A DNA stretch of 64,000 bases from Linnemannia hyalina. Taxonomy: Eukaryota > Mortierellomycota > Mortierellomycetes > Mortierellales > Mortierellaceae. This document shows, one piece after another, positions 36,040 through 47,630 of this stretch. Positions within the stretch are counted from its first letter, which is position 1; every line of letters begins with the position of its first letter. The stretch lies in contig JAHRHY010000003.1 in assembly GCA_019671135.1 (NCBI GenBank), forward strand, positions 744,001 to 808,000, written 5' to 3'. The notes beneath the pieces were generated by a model. That model did no database searches. It was not told where the DNA came from and saw nothing but the letters and a program-made list of their open reading frames with translations. The translations under genes were made by a program, and so were the position numbers.

Positions 36040-36252
36040 ATTGAACCCTTGAAAGTACTCTCGACCCATCTCTTATAATCGGAGCCGACGTCTGAAGGAG
36101 ATAGCCTTCATTTCTCCCCTTCTTCCTTCAGACGTCGGGTCCGATTATAAGGAATGGGTCGAAACTAGGTAGCTCAGCGGGTTCCGTGGGTTCCAGTGGG
36201 CTAAGCTGTCGATGGGTACCATTGTAAGCCGTCATTCCTATCGTATTGATAT
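36040..36252 (+). repeat. Snap-back (MITE-like) repeat, copy B
   Basis: Inverted arms of about 42 bases: CGACCCATCTCTTATAATCG on the left, and on the right a strand whose complement starts CGACCCATTCCTTATAATCG. Both end in CGACGTCTGAAGGA next to a loop of about 25 bases. The tail GCTCAGCGGGTTCC...GTCGATGGGTACC matches copy A in the GST intron. Confidence 0.8.
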
Positions 36253-37814
36253 GATTACGACCTGATTGTAGGACGTTTATGAACACGCTGCCTTAGGTCT
36301 CTGTCGTGGACATTGTCGACTCCTCTTCTTGCTTTTCCTTACTTTCACTCGCTGCCTTTGCGATGCCACCTTCACATCATTTTTCCCCCAACCCTCTTTT
36401 ACCAGCACCCAGGTGAACCCCGGCAAATCGCTTTGTACGAACTTGTTACAAAGTCAACTCGCACCCTCTTATGACTATCATAATGGGCACCAAAAAGAAG
36501 CGTTCCCTCTCCACCCCTAGGACACCCAGCCATTCCTCTCCTTGTTATCTAGTACATTAATAGTACATGGTACAAGACATTCCCCCTGCCGTGAAGGATG
36601 TGAGAAACGTCGCCTATTGATCTCCTTCTAGCTCTTAGAAAATAATTGTGCGGCATTTTTTTTTTCGTGTACAAGTCCCTGGAGCTGTTTGGGGAAAGAG
36701 GAGTCAACACAGCGCCAAGAAAAACGACTCTAAAGGAAACCTGAGGGAATGGATAACGGAGAAAGGGAAAGGGCAATTGGTTCCACCACCTTGTTCGCCG
36801 CCAAATTGTTATTCCTTTACAAGTCTTATGTAGTCCTTGGTCTACCTCCTTTAGTCGTCCTTCCTAACGTACGAACAGCTTCCAGTCTCCCACTCTTTGT
36901 TTATTGTTCTCTTTGTCTCCGCTGTGTTTGTTTCCAAGATACAAAGCGCTCTCTGTCGCGGTTACAAAAATGAAAAAAAAAATAAGCGCGCATTGATAGC
37001 GGATTAGATTGTTGTCCCACTTTGGCCAACATTTTCTCATTTTAGTTGATCGGCTGTTCTTGAGAGCCTAGACGCAGAGAGCGCAAGGGTCCATTTTCAA
37101 GAGAGGGTGTGGGGTGATAGTGTTGACGACGGTGGAGTGGATATGCTATCTAAGGTTGGAGAGGCTTTTTGAAGATGCGCTGTTTTTTTTCAAGCCAGAG
37201 AGACATGACACATGTTGAAGTTTTAGCGGGTTCATGTTCGATCCACTTTTTCAAGTGCAACGATGAAGACGTCAGATGGGCTGTAAAGGGAGCAACTATC
37301 GTTCTCTCTTTCACACTCCTTCACCCTGTCAAAAAAAAAAAAAAAAAAAAGGTACGGTTGTCAAGGAGTAGAGCACTAGGAGGAAGCGATATCCAGAACG
37401 GCGACTAGATATGCAAACAGATAATTTAGGGGTGCAACCTTACTAAGCGATTCTAGTCGTGAGACATACAGCGGCGGTGTTTGGTGAAACAAACACCACA
37501 GAAAAGCGCCGTGCCATCATCGTCATCATCGCTGTTGTTGTCTCTCTTTTTTTTTCTTTTTTTCTCTCACTCTTAGTTTCTAGGATAAAGGTCCAACACA
37601 TTCAATCACCTACGCAACTCAATCAGTCGCCGCTCTTTCATCCGAGTCAGTCTGTTCATTTCGATCGACTTTGTCCGGATGAAAGTATCCTCCCAGTGAG
37701 CGAGGCAGTCTGTATATGTGATTGCCCTGGGTCAAAAAAGAAGACACCGAGAACCCAAGGTGCCCCCAATGGGCGATCACCCCACCCGTTTTGACTAAAC
37801 TCAGGGGATCGGCC

Positions 37815-37822
37815 TTTAAAAG
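37815..37822 (+). promoter_or_regulatory. TATA-like site of the Thr-rich membrane protein gene
   Basis: TTTAAAAG about 230 bases before the ATG at 38048. No ATG lies between the two. Confidence 0.45.
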
Positions 37823-38047
37823 GACGGCTGTTCTCCTTCTTTGACACTGGTTCTTCTCGGTTTCCTGTCTTCTTTCTAACCTCTTCTCGTCATAAAACTA
37901 CTCTCCAAAAGTATCAGTCTCTTACACCTTTCTTCTTCTTCTCAGTTGCTGCTGTCACCTTCCAAGTAAAACATATAGTCTCACTCCCACGCCCGCCCCA
38001 CCACCACCACTACAACAACAACAGCAACAACAGAAAAAGAGACGGGT

Positions 38048-40138
38048 ATGTCCTCTTCCTCCGCATCTCATACAAAAAAAACAACAACATCGTATATTGC
38101 CGTCACAATCACAACCACGTCTTCCTCAATCGAATCCACTGCCACCTCCACTCGCCCTCCTTCTTCTTCTTCTGCAACCGCCGCCATCACCACTACCGAG
38201 TCAACAGGGGCAACAACAACTCCATCCGACAATACCACTACCAGGTCAACAGTAAAGGCAGCAACCACAAATCCTTCTCCCACCACAGAAGCTATCACAA
38301 TTCCTTCAACTGCAACAGCCACCACAGCCAGGTCAACAACAACGGCAGCCGCCACAACTCCTTTTCCCACCACAAAAACTATCACAATTCCTTCTCCAAC
38401 CGCAGCAGCCACCACAGCCAGGTCAACAACCACGGCAGCTACCACAGCTCCTTCTCCTACGACAAAAACTGTCGCAACTCCTTCTCCATCCGCAACAGCC
38501 ACCACAATTGCTACAAGCATGGATCCCCCGTATACCACCCCTTCGACCACTCCCACGACAAGAACGACTGAGCCCGTTACTACGACCGCCACCACAACAG
38601 AGCCCGCTACAAACATCACCACAACTACGATAGAACCTCCCACGACCATTATATCTCCCACGTCCACAACTACAACCGAACCGCCACCAACAACAACTAT
38701 TACCACAACCGAGCCGCCGCCGCCAACAACCACCACAACTGAACCTCCACCAACAACCACTCGTACCCACACTACCCGCACTCGAACCACCACCAACCCT
38801 ACCACTTCCTCATACACTACAACAACCACCAACTCAGACCCCATCAACCCCACCACTTCTTCCTCGACAACAACCAGCGATACAATCGTGTCCCCAACCC
38901 TGCCCCCTAGCAACGAGACTGGCGGCGGCGGGATCTCAAGCGGGGCGATCATCGGAATTGTACTTGCCGCCCTCCTGGCTTTGATTGCGGCTTTGATCAG
39001 CGCCTTTCTGATTAAACGCCGACGCAGGCGCCGATTCAACCAGACCAGCGATACGCTCTTCAACCCCGTCAACAATAATGCCACCCTCGCCATGCAGGAG
39101 AACCAAAATTACCATCCGGCGACTTCTCCTAGGAAAGATTATCCTAGTGGTGGTGGGGGTGGGGGTGGATTGAGGGGTCGTGAGTCTGTCGAGCCGCTGA
39201 ATGCCCAGGCGGCCGGTATTACCATGCTTGGTAACAACACCAACAACAGGGTCAGTATTGGAGGAAGTGATAACTCGGGATCTTCAGGGCTCCAACAAGA
39301 CAGTTTGTATCCTTTTGAGGCCGACCCCGCCAGGTACTACCACAGCGGTACTGGTGTCAACTACGGAGCTCCGACCGAGCCCACTTACTCCCAATACGGC
39401 GGATGGAACGACCCTGCCTCATCCTCCGAGTACAACATGATGTCCGATGTTCTTCCCACAGGCGAGTACCATACCGACCCTGCAGAGGCAGAGGCCTATG
39501 CGCAATACGAGCAGGAGCAACGAGACATGTACCTCCACCAATTAATGATGATGCAGCAGCACGGGCAAGACCAAGGAGAGTATTATGACCCACAGACCTC
39601 TTCCGATTACTACTCTTCGTCCGTCTACCCACAGCCTCCTACTTTGATGGCCCACCCATCTCAGCTACAGCACCAGTCTCATCATCCCCAGTATGACGAA
39701 GACAGGGCGGCTCCTGTGCCTATGGCCTCGGGTTCTGTAATGTCGACGCCACTTATCGCTGCGACCGCCATGGCCCCCGCCCTTCTCCCGACCCCCACGT
39801 CCCCTACCTCTGCATCCGTCACTTTCCCTGGAACTCAGTCAACCTCGACCGCGACCGCATCAACCCCATCCTCCGCAATCCATTCCCCCAGTTTAGAACC
39901 CCAGTCCGTCCGGCGATATTACGATCTGACCGAGAACGATGTCGCCTACAACTCCAAGTCTGAGCCTTGGGCATCACCAAAGCGAAACCCACAAGTCTTG
40001 TTCAATCCTGCTACTGCTGCTTCGTCTTCGTCAGCAGGAGGAGCAAGGACGAGGGAGGCTGCAGCGAGCGATCAATCCGAGGTCTTTGTTTCTGGAGACA
40101 GCCCCTATGCGAGCGACGCCATGACACACCCCATGTAA
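38048..40138 (+). CDS. Thr/Ser-rich single-pass membrane protein (mucin-like, WSC/Mid2-type layout)
   Basis: A single exon of 696 residues. Residues 1-295 are almost entirely Thr, Ser, Pro and Ala with repeats such as TTTEPPPTT and would be heavily O-glycosylated outside the cell. Residues about 300-325 (GAIIGIVLAALLALIAALISAFLI) form one transmembrane helix, followed by KRRRRRRF as a cytosolic stop-transfer. The remaining 370 residues are disordered, with Tyr/Gln/His-rich stretches. The layout resembles fungal cell-wall stress sensors and adhesion-type receptors, without a recognisable WSC domain. The N-terminus (MSSSSASHTKKTTTSY) is not a signal peptide, and no ATG precedes it in the likely transcript, so topology is open. 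Confidence 0.8.
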   Translation: MSSSSASHTKKTTTSYIAVTITTTSSSIESTATSTRPPSSSSATAAITTTESTGATTTPSDNTTTRSTVKAATTNPSPTTEAITIPSTATATTARSTTTAAATTPFPTTKTITIPSPTAAATTARSTTTAATTAPSPTTKTVATPSPSATATTIATSMDPPYTTPSTTPTTRTTEPVTTTATTTEPATNITTTTIEPPTTIISPTSTTTTEPPPTTTITTTEPPPPTTTTTEPPPTTTRTHTTRTRTTTNPTTSSYTTTTTNSDPINPTTSSSTTTSDTIVSPTLPPSNETGGGGISSGAIIGIVLAALLALIAALISAFLIKRRRRRRFNQTSDTLFNPVNNNATLAMQENQNYHPATSPRKDYPSGGGGGGGLRGRESVEPLNAQAAGITMLGNNTNNRVSIGGSDNSGSSGLQQDSLYPFEADPARYYHSGTGVNYGAPTEPTYSQYGGWNDPASSSEYNMMSDVLPTGEYHTDPAEAEAYAQYEQEQRDMYLHQLMMMQQHGQDQGEYYDPQTSSDYYSSSVYPQPPTLMAHPSQLQHQSHHPQYDEDRAAPVPMASGSVMSTPLIAATAMAPALLPTPTSPTSASVTFPGTQSTSTATASTPSSAIHSPSLEPQSVRRYYDLTENDVAYNSKSEPWASPKRNPQVLFNPATAASSSSAGGARTREAAASDQSEVFVSGDSPYASDAMTHPM

Positions 40139-41072
40139 TTTAGCACCCATTTTTTTTCTCTTGTACGTGTTTTCGTGTTACACTTTATCACCTAATCTTC
40201 CTGTCGCATAATAAAACACTGCAAAAAAGAAGAAAAACGGTATTTATTCGTTCAAGTGATCGGCCAGACATACAACTTGTATGCCATGTGTCGTGTCGGC
40301 ACAGTCTGTGTGGCCCACCAAAAAAGATCGTCACTGTGCAAAAATATCCTACACACTTTTTTTTTTTTTTTTTTTTTGATGCGTTTGTCGTTGCAAGGAC
40401 CATGTCCAAAACATGGCTGACACTCGATAAACCCCCCCCCCCCCCCTTCAACAGCACCGATCTCCCGTCCTGAACAATGCCACGTTTCGGCAGTCTGATT
40501 TCGGCACCTCCGCCCTGCTTTCCTGGACTGACCACACCACTCTCACGCAAGATGAAAGGCTGACGCAAACAGTGGCCGAGTGTAGAATGAGTGTGGTAAA
40601 TATGTCTCTGAAATGAGGGATGACGGTACAAAGGAGACCCGCCACGACTCTTACGAGTGAAGAAATGTTTCGGTTTCCGACAACGATCTAGATTTCGCTG
40701 GGAAACGCCAAGAGAAGGAGCTCTGTCACGAACGGGGCATGCGGGGAAATGGCGGTGAGCAAAGTGAAAGAAATAAAATGAATGCCTTAATCTATGAGTT
40801 ACCGACTAAGGATCGAAGGGCAGCTACAGATTGACTGAAAAAAAAGAACGAAAGAAAAAAGAGACGAGGAAAGTGAGGCACCGTGACAACGCTGATGAAG
40901 CAGAGCGCGTGGGAGCAATTTGTATTTATTCCTACGAAAGTCCCTGGTATCAAAAATTGAAAAAAAAACTCCAACGCGTTTTGCCGTTAGACCGTTGTTA
41001 TTCCATCATCAAGATCGCCACCCTCCCCCTCTACTGTCTCGAAGACCTCCTCCCTCACAGCTTCATCATTAA
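40139..41072. other. Intergenic between convergent genes
   Basis: No gene seen. It contains a T21 run (about 40357-40377) and a C15 run (40432-40446) 55 bases apart. Confidence 0.6.
40357..40446. repeat. Paired T and C homopolymer runs
   Basis: About 21 T then, after 55 bases, 15 C. Both are prone to sequencing or replication slippage. Confidence 0.85.
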
Positions 41073-43740
41073 TCAAGCTTCAGCATCAGAGAGAGAAGCC
41101 CACTGACAAGCCTTAATCATCCTCTTCAACCCCAACTCCAACATGGGCACGGGGACCGAAAACGACAACCTAAAAAACCCAACCAACCTTTCTGAGAACG
41201 CCTCCCCCAAGTTCACATAAACGCCTTCCTTCAACATGGCCCTCCAAACCAAATGCTCTGCCGATCGCTCACCAGCCTGCGCAGAGCTGACAAGGTGCGA
41301 AGGGATGAACTTACGGAGATCGATCCAGATAAAGTGACCACCTTGGGCGGGGAAGAAAGGGATCTCGTGGTCGCGGAGGGTGTTAACGGTGTGGGTATAG
41401 GATTCAGCTAGGCGGGCTTGGTTGGTCTTTGTGAAGTCTTCGATCACGATGGGGTCGCTAAGGAGTTTTGTCAGCATTGCTTCGGTGGTCGATGACATCC
41501 ACGTAAACACCCTTTGTACATGGATGGGAGAAAAATGAACGCGGTTAGGTGGCTGCATCTTTGAATCTTCTTCGATTGTCAACTGTTCTTTAGTTATAAC
41601 AGTGACATTGTTACTTACGCAATGGATCGCATGGCATCAAGCAGTTCCGTGTTCCAAGGCGACAACAAGACTCCGCAACGGAAACCATTCAAGCAAAAGT
41701 CCTATTCGCGTGAGACAGACATCATGAAGAGACAAAAGAGGGTAATTAGCAATCGAGCATCCTTTTTGACATGTCTACTTTTCTCTCTTTCCTTCTCTCT
41801 CTTCTGAACAACGAAACAACAAAGCAAGATACTAAAATGACTTACTTTGCTCATGCCATAGGCAACGTGGACGAGTTCCTTCTCGCAGTACAACTCAATG
41901 TTAGGGATGGAGAGGACAGAGATAAAAGGGTTGCTGTCGGGCTGCTCCTCCTTGGCCCGACCCGTCAACGCATAGTCAAAGACCGAGAGCGCATAGATCT
42001 CGTCAAACAGGATGTGGATCTGATTCTTGGAAGCGAATCTCAGGAACGCAATGATCAACTCGCGTGTGAACGTTCTTAGCGTAAATGAAACGGTGAGAGA
42101 TGACGACGAGAAGGAGAGCGGTTAGATAGTGAAGCGGTAAGACAGGTGATGGTGATCGATCGCACTCTGCAACAAAAAGATCAATTATTGGTATCGTCGT
42201 GCGACATTCCTCCCCCTCCCTCCTATCCTTCGCGTTCGAAAAAGTACGCGTTATTCTACTTTCGAGCTCAGTTAGCGATAACCCTACTCTCCCTTCCTTC
42301 ATCTATTTGCTACCCTATTTCTATTGTTACCTTCCAAGGGGGTTATGAGGGTTGGAGAGGACAAACGCCCGAACGCGTGTACCCTCCGACCGAGCATTGT
42401 CGACAGCGTCTTGCATCAACTGGATCTGTTCCAATCCGAAGGGGGACACACCGCCGAGATGGACTTCGATAACCCGGGCCTTGGACTTGGCCATAATGTC
42501 TGTGTTGAATCCACCTAATCAAGCGAAAAGGTGGAAAAAGAGAGAGAGAGAGAGAGAGAGTTAGGAAGAGTGGCAAGGAATTCGATCCAAACGTGGTGGT
42601 TGCTGTGGGATGTTGTTAGTGAGTTTTTCATGCCATTTTTGTTTTCAGGGGTGACGAGAAACGAATTCGATTGTGTTGAGATCATTCGCCTCTCCCTCCA
42701 CCCACTGTCCAATTGATGTCCCTGACAATAGCATCTTTTCTGTTGTTGTTTTTTCTCTTTGTCGCACAACGATAGCAACCATAAACACGCATACGCAACC
42801 ATCTAACGACCAAGACAGCACAGAAAAAGCAAGCTGCGAGACACTTCAAGAAATGCAGAAAACGCCCAGTCAACAAGTCATCTGCAAAAACACAAATGCG
42901 CAAACAATGATCCCAGCGCCTCTCTGTCTCCACTCCTACGTTACGTACCATAGAAGGGCGTGGTGATGAGGATGCCATCGCCGGGATCGCAGACACAGAA
43001 CGTGAAGTTGTCGACGGTCGCGCTGCACCCAGCAGTGAGGACCATTTGCTCGCCCAGGACGGGCTCGTACGGCTTGAAGTATCGGTTGAAGATGTTGTTG
43101 GCAAAATGGCTGCGAAGAAGTCTAGAACCGGAGGGACTTTCGCCATATCCAAACAGCTAATAGGATTTTGTTTTCAATGACACACACAGAAAAAAAAGAT
43201 AAGACGCAAAATAAAGGGTGTTTTAGTCAGCTATTGTCAACCACCAGCGCAGCAAAAAAAGAAACGGCGTTTTTTTTTTTTTTCGTTGTTGAGAGTGAAC
43301 GTGGGATAGTTACAGAAACGCATAAAAATTGAGCAACGACGAGTCATGAATGACAAACGACTTTGGTGATGAATGTGAGCTCTCTTTCAGCTTTCCTTAC
43401 CTTGGTATCGGCAGTGTCCACCTTTGAGAACTAAGTTATCATTTTTGAATGCCAGAACCACAAGAAATGTTAAAGAATGTTCATCCCTCAAAGTATCCTT
43501 TCCGTTTCATGCTCCCCTCCCTCCTCACGCACACGCCTCTCTCTCCACTCTCTGACTTACAATTTCACGCAACTCGGCAGTCATGAGCTGGTTCTCTGCA
43601 ACTCCAAGGTTGATGATCCCATTAGGATTCTCTTTGAAATCAAACTTGTCCGCATTCGCCTTGATCACTCCCTCGAGCATCACGTTCGACCCTGCGAGGT
43701 TCTCGGCCGCTCGAGACGACAGGTTGTTCTGGATGGTCAT
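41073..43740 (-). CDS. ACC-synthase-like class I PLP aminotransferase
   Basis: Seven exons: complement(41073..41511, 41619..41701, 41846..42074, 42331..42514, 42949..43156, 43400..43429, 43561..43740), 450 residues. The second exon is only 30 bases. Motifs: INLGVAENQL (N-terminal substrate loop), LFGYGESPSGSRLLR, SNPHNPLGR (cofactor-binding Asn), ILFDEIYALSVF (Asp and Tyr of the PLP pocket) and YGMSKDFCLNGFRCG, whose Ser-Lys carries the PLP-binding lysine. FFRLSFS near the end has the carboxylate-binding Arg. These match the 1-aminocyclopropane-1-carboxylate synthase-like group. Plant enzymes make the ethylene precursor from S-adenosylmethionine; fungal homologues may be lyases or ordinary aminotransferases, so the reaction is not settled. 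A TATA-like site lies near 43810-43816. Confidence 0.9.
42541..42560. repeat. (GA)n microsatellite in an intron
   Basis: About ten GA units in the third intron of the aminotransferase gene. Confidence 0.9.
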
Positions 43741-44235
43741 ATTTTTTTTGTGGTTGCTGGAAAATAAAGTGAGTGGAAAATGTAAGGGAGAGAATTTGCT
43801 TTTTTCGTGTATATATGAGTGTGGGAAAGAGTGAGACAGGATAATCCTTTTTTCTCGTAAGGGGTGACGAGGAGCAGGAGGGAAGGAAAGAGAAGGAAGG
43901 AAGGAACGGTTGTGAAGAAGAGAAGAAAAGAAAGAAGAGAAGAAAAGAAAGAAGAGAAGAGAGATGCACAAGAGCGCGCCGAGGCATTTAAAATATGTTC
44001 TGGATCGCCACAGTTGCTTCTTTCCTCCCGCTCAGTGGATTATTTGACCAGCCAGTGTTTATCAGCTGGGACTCCATTTTCAGGGGTGACAACCAATAGT
44101 TCCCAAACTTAATGAATGTATTAGAACACCCAACTGTGCATGAATGCAAGGCACAGAAAGAGGGGCGCATAAAATGGTAGAACAACACACGACGTAGATG
44201 TTATTATGTGCCTTATTGCAAAAGACCTCCTATAT
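43741..44235. promoter_or_regulatory. Promoter region of the ACC-synthase-like gene
   Basis: 495 bases with a TATA-like TATATAT (43810-43816) about 70 bases upstream of the start. AAGAGAAG-type repeats occur at 43915-43960. The left part is the 3' region of the DDT-PHD gene. No ORF of its own. Confidence 0.45.
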
Positions 44236-47200
44236 CTACGGGTGCTGATGCTGGTGGTTCATCATCTTTGGGGGCCGCTCGACCCCCTCCATCTCTTCGT
44301 CTGCTGGGTTGGGTCGCTTGTGGATGGGAGCAACGGGTGTCTGTCCAAATGCGACTGGGGCCTGACTTGAACCATACGCTGCTCCGTCCGCCCTATGCTG
44401 CTGCTGAGCATAGGGTGGCGAGTAATGGCTGGGGTGAGGCTGCACAGGCGGCTGGGAGACACTATAACTGTCAAGCTGATGGGGTCTTGGAACTGCGGGT
44501 GTGAGGTGATGGTTCAACGGTGCTGGTGCGTGCATGGACGAGCCCTGTGGTGAGGGCAAGTAGGCTTGGTAAGATGGAGTTGGCGTGTGAGATCCATAGT
44601 GACCTGCATGCGACTGCTGTTGTTGGTATGGATGCTGGTATGGCTGCTGCTGGTGGTTATGATGGGAGGGAGGTGGTGGCGAATACTGGTTGTGCGGTTG
44701 TTGAGTCGCAGCTGGCTGGTAAGCGTAACCAGGCACCGGTCCTGGGTTGCCATTACTAACTGGGTGTCCGTTGTAATAAGGTTGCGGAGGTTGCACATGA
44801 TGGTCATGATGATAGCTCGCCTCAGGCTGATATGCGTGCGGTTGTCCTAGCGGTGGGTAAGGCTGGGTCGAGTAGGTAGAGGGCCCAACGTATGCTGCCG
44901 ACTGAGGGTGGTGCCCATTCGTGAGTGATCCTGAACGACCCTTGGGGCTCTTTACCTTCTCCTTGGGCACCTTCTCCTTGGGCACCTTCTCCTTGGGCAC
45001 CTTCTCTTTAGGTGCCTTCTTTGGCTCCTTGGGCACCTTAGGCTCTGAGGAAACATTCACTCCAACATTGCCAGCCAGAGCCTCCTCACGCAACTTTTGC
45101 TCCTTCTTTTCCTTCCGCATTGCCTTCCGTTTCTCCTTGATGATGCACCTTGGGCAAGTAAAATCGACAGACTCCCAATCCGTCTCCGCTTTTCCCTGTT
45201 GTGCGTCTTCCTGTTTCAAGCAAGCGACGTGTTGCCAGACGTTGCATTTGCCACAGGCAATCATGAGCTCGCCATCATCCTAATTAATTGTGAAAATCAA
45301 CTCAAACGTTAGCGCGCTTGCAAGAAATGAACATAAAAATTAATACACAGAGTTCAGAGACATGGTTCTTGAGAGCTTACCAAGTTGTTGCCGAATACAC
45401 CGCAAACACAGTCAAAGACCCAGTCTTCTTCCTCCTCATCTTGATGGCGTCCAGCCTCATCCTCAGAATGCTCGCCCTTGTGTCCACCTCCAACTCTCTT
45501 CTTCTTGCGTTCCTCTCGCTCCTTTGCTATCCGTTGCTGTTGCTGCTTCTTCTTGGCTTCTCTCTCCCAGATGGCATTCTCGCGGGCCTTCAGGCGTTCT
45601 TCTCGCTCCTTCAGGCGATTGTCCCTGATATGCTGCTGCAATTGTTTCTCCTAGATACGAAAGCGGTAACAGAGGTTAGTGTGTGAGAACCTACTTCAGC
45701 TAAGTTGTCCATTGGTATGAAATTTGATATTTGAATGACTTACTCTTTCTGCGCGTCGCTCGCGGAGCTCTTGCTTGCGGAGTTCAGCGGCTGCCTGCTG
45801 ATCCTGCTGTCGGAGGGCTTCCAGACGAGCCTTTTCCTGGACTTCGAACTCGCGAATGACAATTCTCGAAGATCTCTTGCGATTAGCAATGGCCTCCAGC
45901 GTTTCTCGCTTCTTATCCTTTTCCTATCATGTATAAGGTACACAAAAGCGTATTAGTCCGACACCCCAGTTGTGTATTTAAACAATATATGCCATATGCC
46001 GAAATGCTATAGCAGCCTGTGCATACCTTGAACTCTCCAAGGATTTTCGGCAAAATATCGTCGTTGATAAGATTGTGCAACGCCTTTTCATCTGGGTGTT
46101 TTGAGCGCCGGAAGAGATTCGCAAAGTCTTCCCATTCCTGTTGAGTTATGCAAACCGGCTCCCACTGTACGCCAGGGGTAATAGGCGGGGTCTCAAACTC
46201 TGGCTCTGGTTCTGGCTCTGACTCCTCGACTTTTTGTCCGCGTGTCGACCGACGAGTACCACGACGGTTATCTGATACTGGCTTTTGTTGCGCCACCTTT
46301 GCTGCTACTTGTTTTGCTTTCTTGTTGTTCGCCTTGACTGGAGGGTTCTCTCTGTAGAGCCGATTATCTATTGAAGAGTTAGGTCTGGTGTGTGAGATAT
46401 GGCTGACATTTTGAATAAAGGAAGGCAAGGAACTTCTTGCGGTATCACTACATACCATCGAACAGCCAGTAGGTGCGATCATTGGCATCGTGACCTATTG
46501 GGTCCACACGCTACACGATAGAGAATGAACGGTGGTTAATATATGCGTACTCTCGCGAAGTCAAACGTTGCAAGAAAAGGTACATGATATTAGTCCAAGG
46601 ATATGCCCTACCCATTCTATGGCGACTTCGTCCTCTTCATTGAAGTTGGATCGGAACTGCTCCGGATCATCCAGCTGCCATTCACAGAGACAAGTCAGAA
46701 TGAAAAGTTTTGTCTCGAGACTGAAATACTCGTAGTTGACGGCGTCCTCCTCCAGCCATGGGTTCTGATCCTGAGCTCGCTTCTCAAACTCCTTTTGGGC
46801 GTACTTGAACCAGTTGTCGAAACTATTACCGTCGATGAAAGTGGTAAATCAGATGGTTAGTGGGGAAACTTCATAGAATGAAAGTTATCGCAAGGTGGCT
46901 GCCGATCGGCGTAGAAAGACGAGCAATGCTAGTAATCAAGGAAAGGGGGCACTTTGGTCAACGCCTCACGGACACGCGTCGATCGTAATTGGTCCGTGCT
47001 CGACCGTTACACGCGACAGGAAAACGATAGCGACCGTTCACTGCCGCTTGGCTTTGCCTTGACCTCAACCTTTGAAGCCATCCACTTCTTTCGACTCCAT
47101 CAGAAAAGGACACTGTGCCCATGGGTGAAAAGGATCGCTTTGATGATAGGAAGGACGCTGAACAAGAAAAGAGAAGGTTTACCTACCTAATACGGCGTTC

Positions 47201-47630
47201 CTGGGTTAAGGCGCGGAGCATACGCGCTTGAAGGTCGACCAGGTAGGGCATCTGTTGAGGATCAACGAGTGCCTGTTCAAGTTGCTATTCAAAACAAATG
47301 TAGAGTTTTTCGGTTAACCGAATGTACAAGAGAAACAGGAATGGCGACCGGAAAGGGTGCATGGGTGTTGCGGAGACTAGAACTATGCACGGTTGCTGCT
47401 GATCAGTTTTGGTTGCAAGTCCGTTGTAGCACCCGAAGCTGAAGATGGTGGCAACAGTTGGCATGGTGCGCAAGGGTTGTTTCTGGCAGGTTGTTGTCTT
47501 TTACCTCAGTGTCAAAGTCGTCGAGAGCAAAGGCTGGATGGAACATGTGAATGAACTGGCAGATGGCGGCAAAGTCCTTCAGAGAGCGTAGCTCTAGAAG
47601 TTTTGCATGGTACTCAGGGTCCACGTTCAT
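44236..47630 (-). CDS. CECR2/RSF1-like chromatin factor with DDT/WHIM-type N-terminus and PHD finger
   Basis: Eight exons: complement(44236..45279, 45381..45650, 45744..45923, 46027..46367, 46456..46510, 46612..46822, 47187..47284, 47505..47630), 774 residues. The N-terminal 160 residues (FAAICQFIHMFHPAFALDDFD, LEQALVDPQQMPYLVDLQARML, then EWRVDPIGHDANDRTYWLFDDNRLYR) match the DDT/WHIM-type module of CECR2 and RSF1, subunits that pair with ISWI ATPases. A charged coiled coil (about 310-415) precedes a PHD finger (about 417-480: CVCG...CGKC..WQHVAC...CPRC), with an intron inside it. Then come four KEKVP repeats and a Gln/His/Pro/Tyr-rich tail. The PHD would read histone H3 tails. It diverges from YPT1. 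The start is the only in-frame ATG; an upstream TTG is excluded. Confidence 0.85.
44954..45016 (-). repeat. In-frame KEKVP tandem repeat
   Basis: Four units of a 15-base repeat coding KEKVP inside the DDT-PHD protein. Confidence 0.9.

Larger units (their letters stand above)
33793..38047. other. 4.2-kb non-coding stretch with many simple repeats
   Basis: No gene supported. It contains TGCCT and CCCTTG arrays (34.20-34.37 kb), a CA array (34579-34635), a 16-base tandem repeat (34813-34868), snap-back copy B (36.04-36.25 kb), an A20 run (about 37331-37350) and, at the right, the promoter and ATG-free leader of the Thr-rich membrane protein. Confidence 0.6.

Noticed and set aside
36150..36250. 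tRNA- or SINE-like Pol III B box in the snap-back repeat tail (GCGGGTTCC)
   Set aside because: It does not match the B-box consensus well and no A box or cloverleaf could be built.
38068..39093. 341-codon minus-strand frame rich in valine and glycine
   Set aside because: Antisense reading of the ACN-rich threonine repeats in the mucin-like gene; low complexity only.
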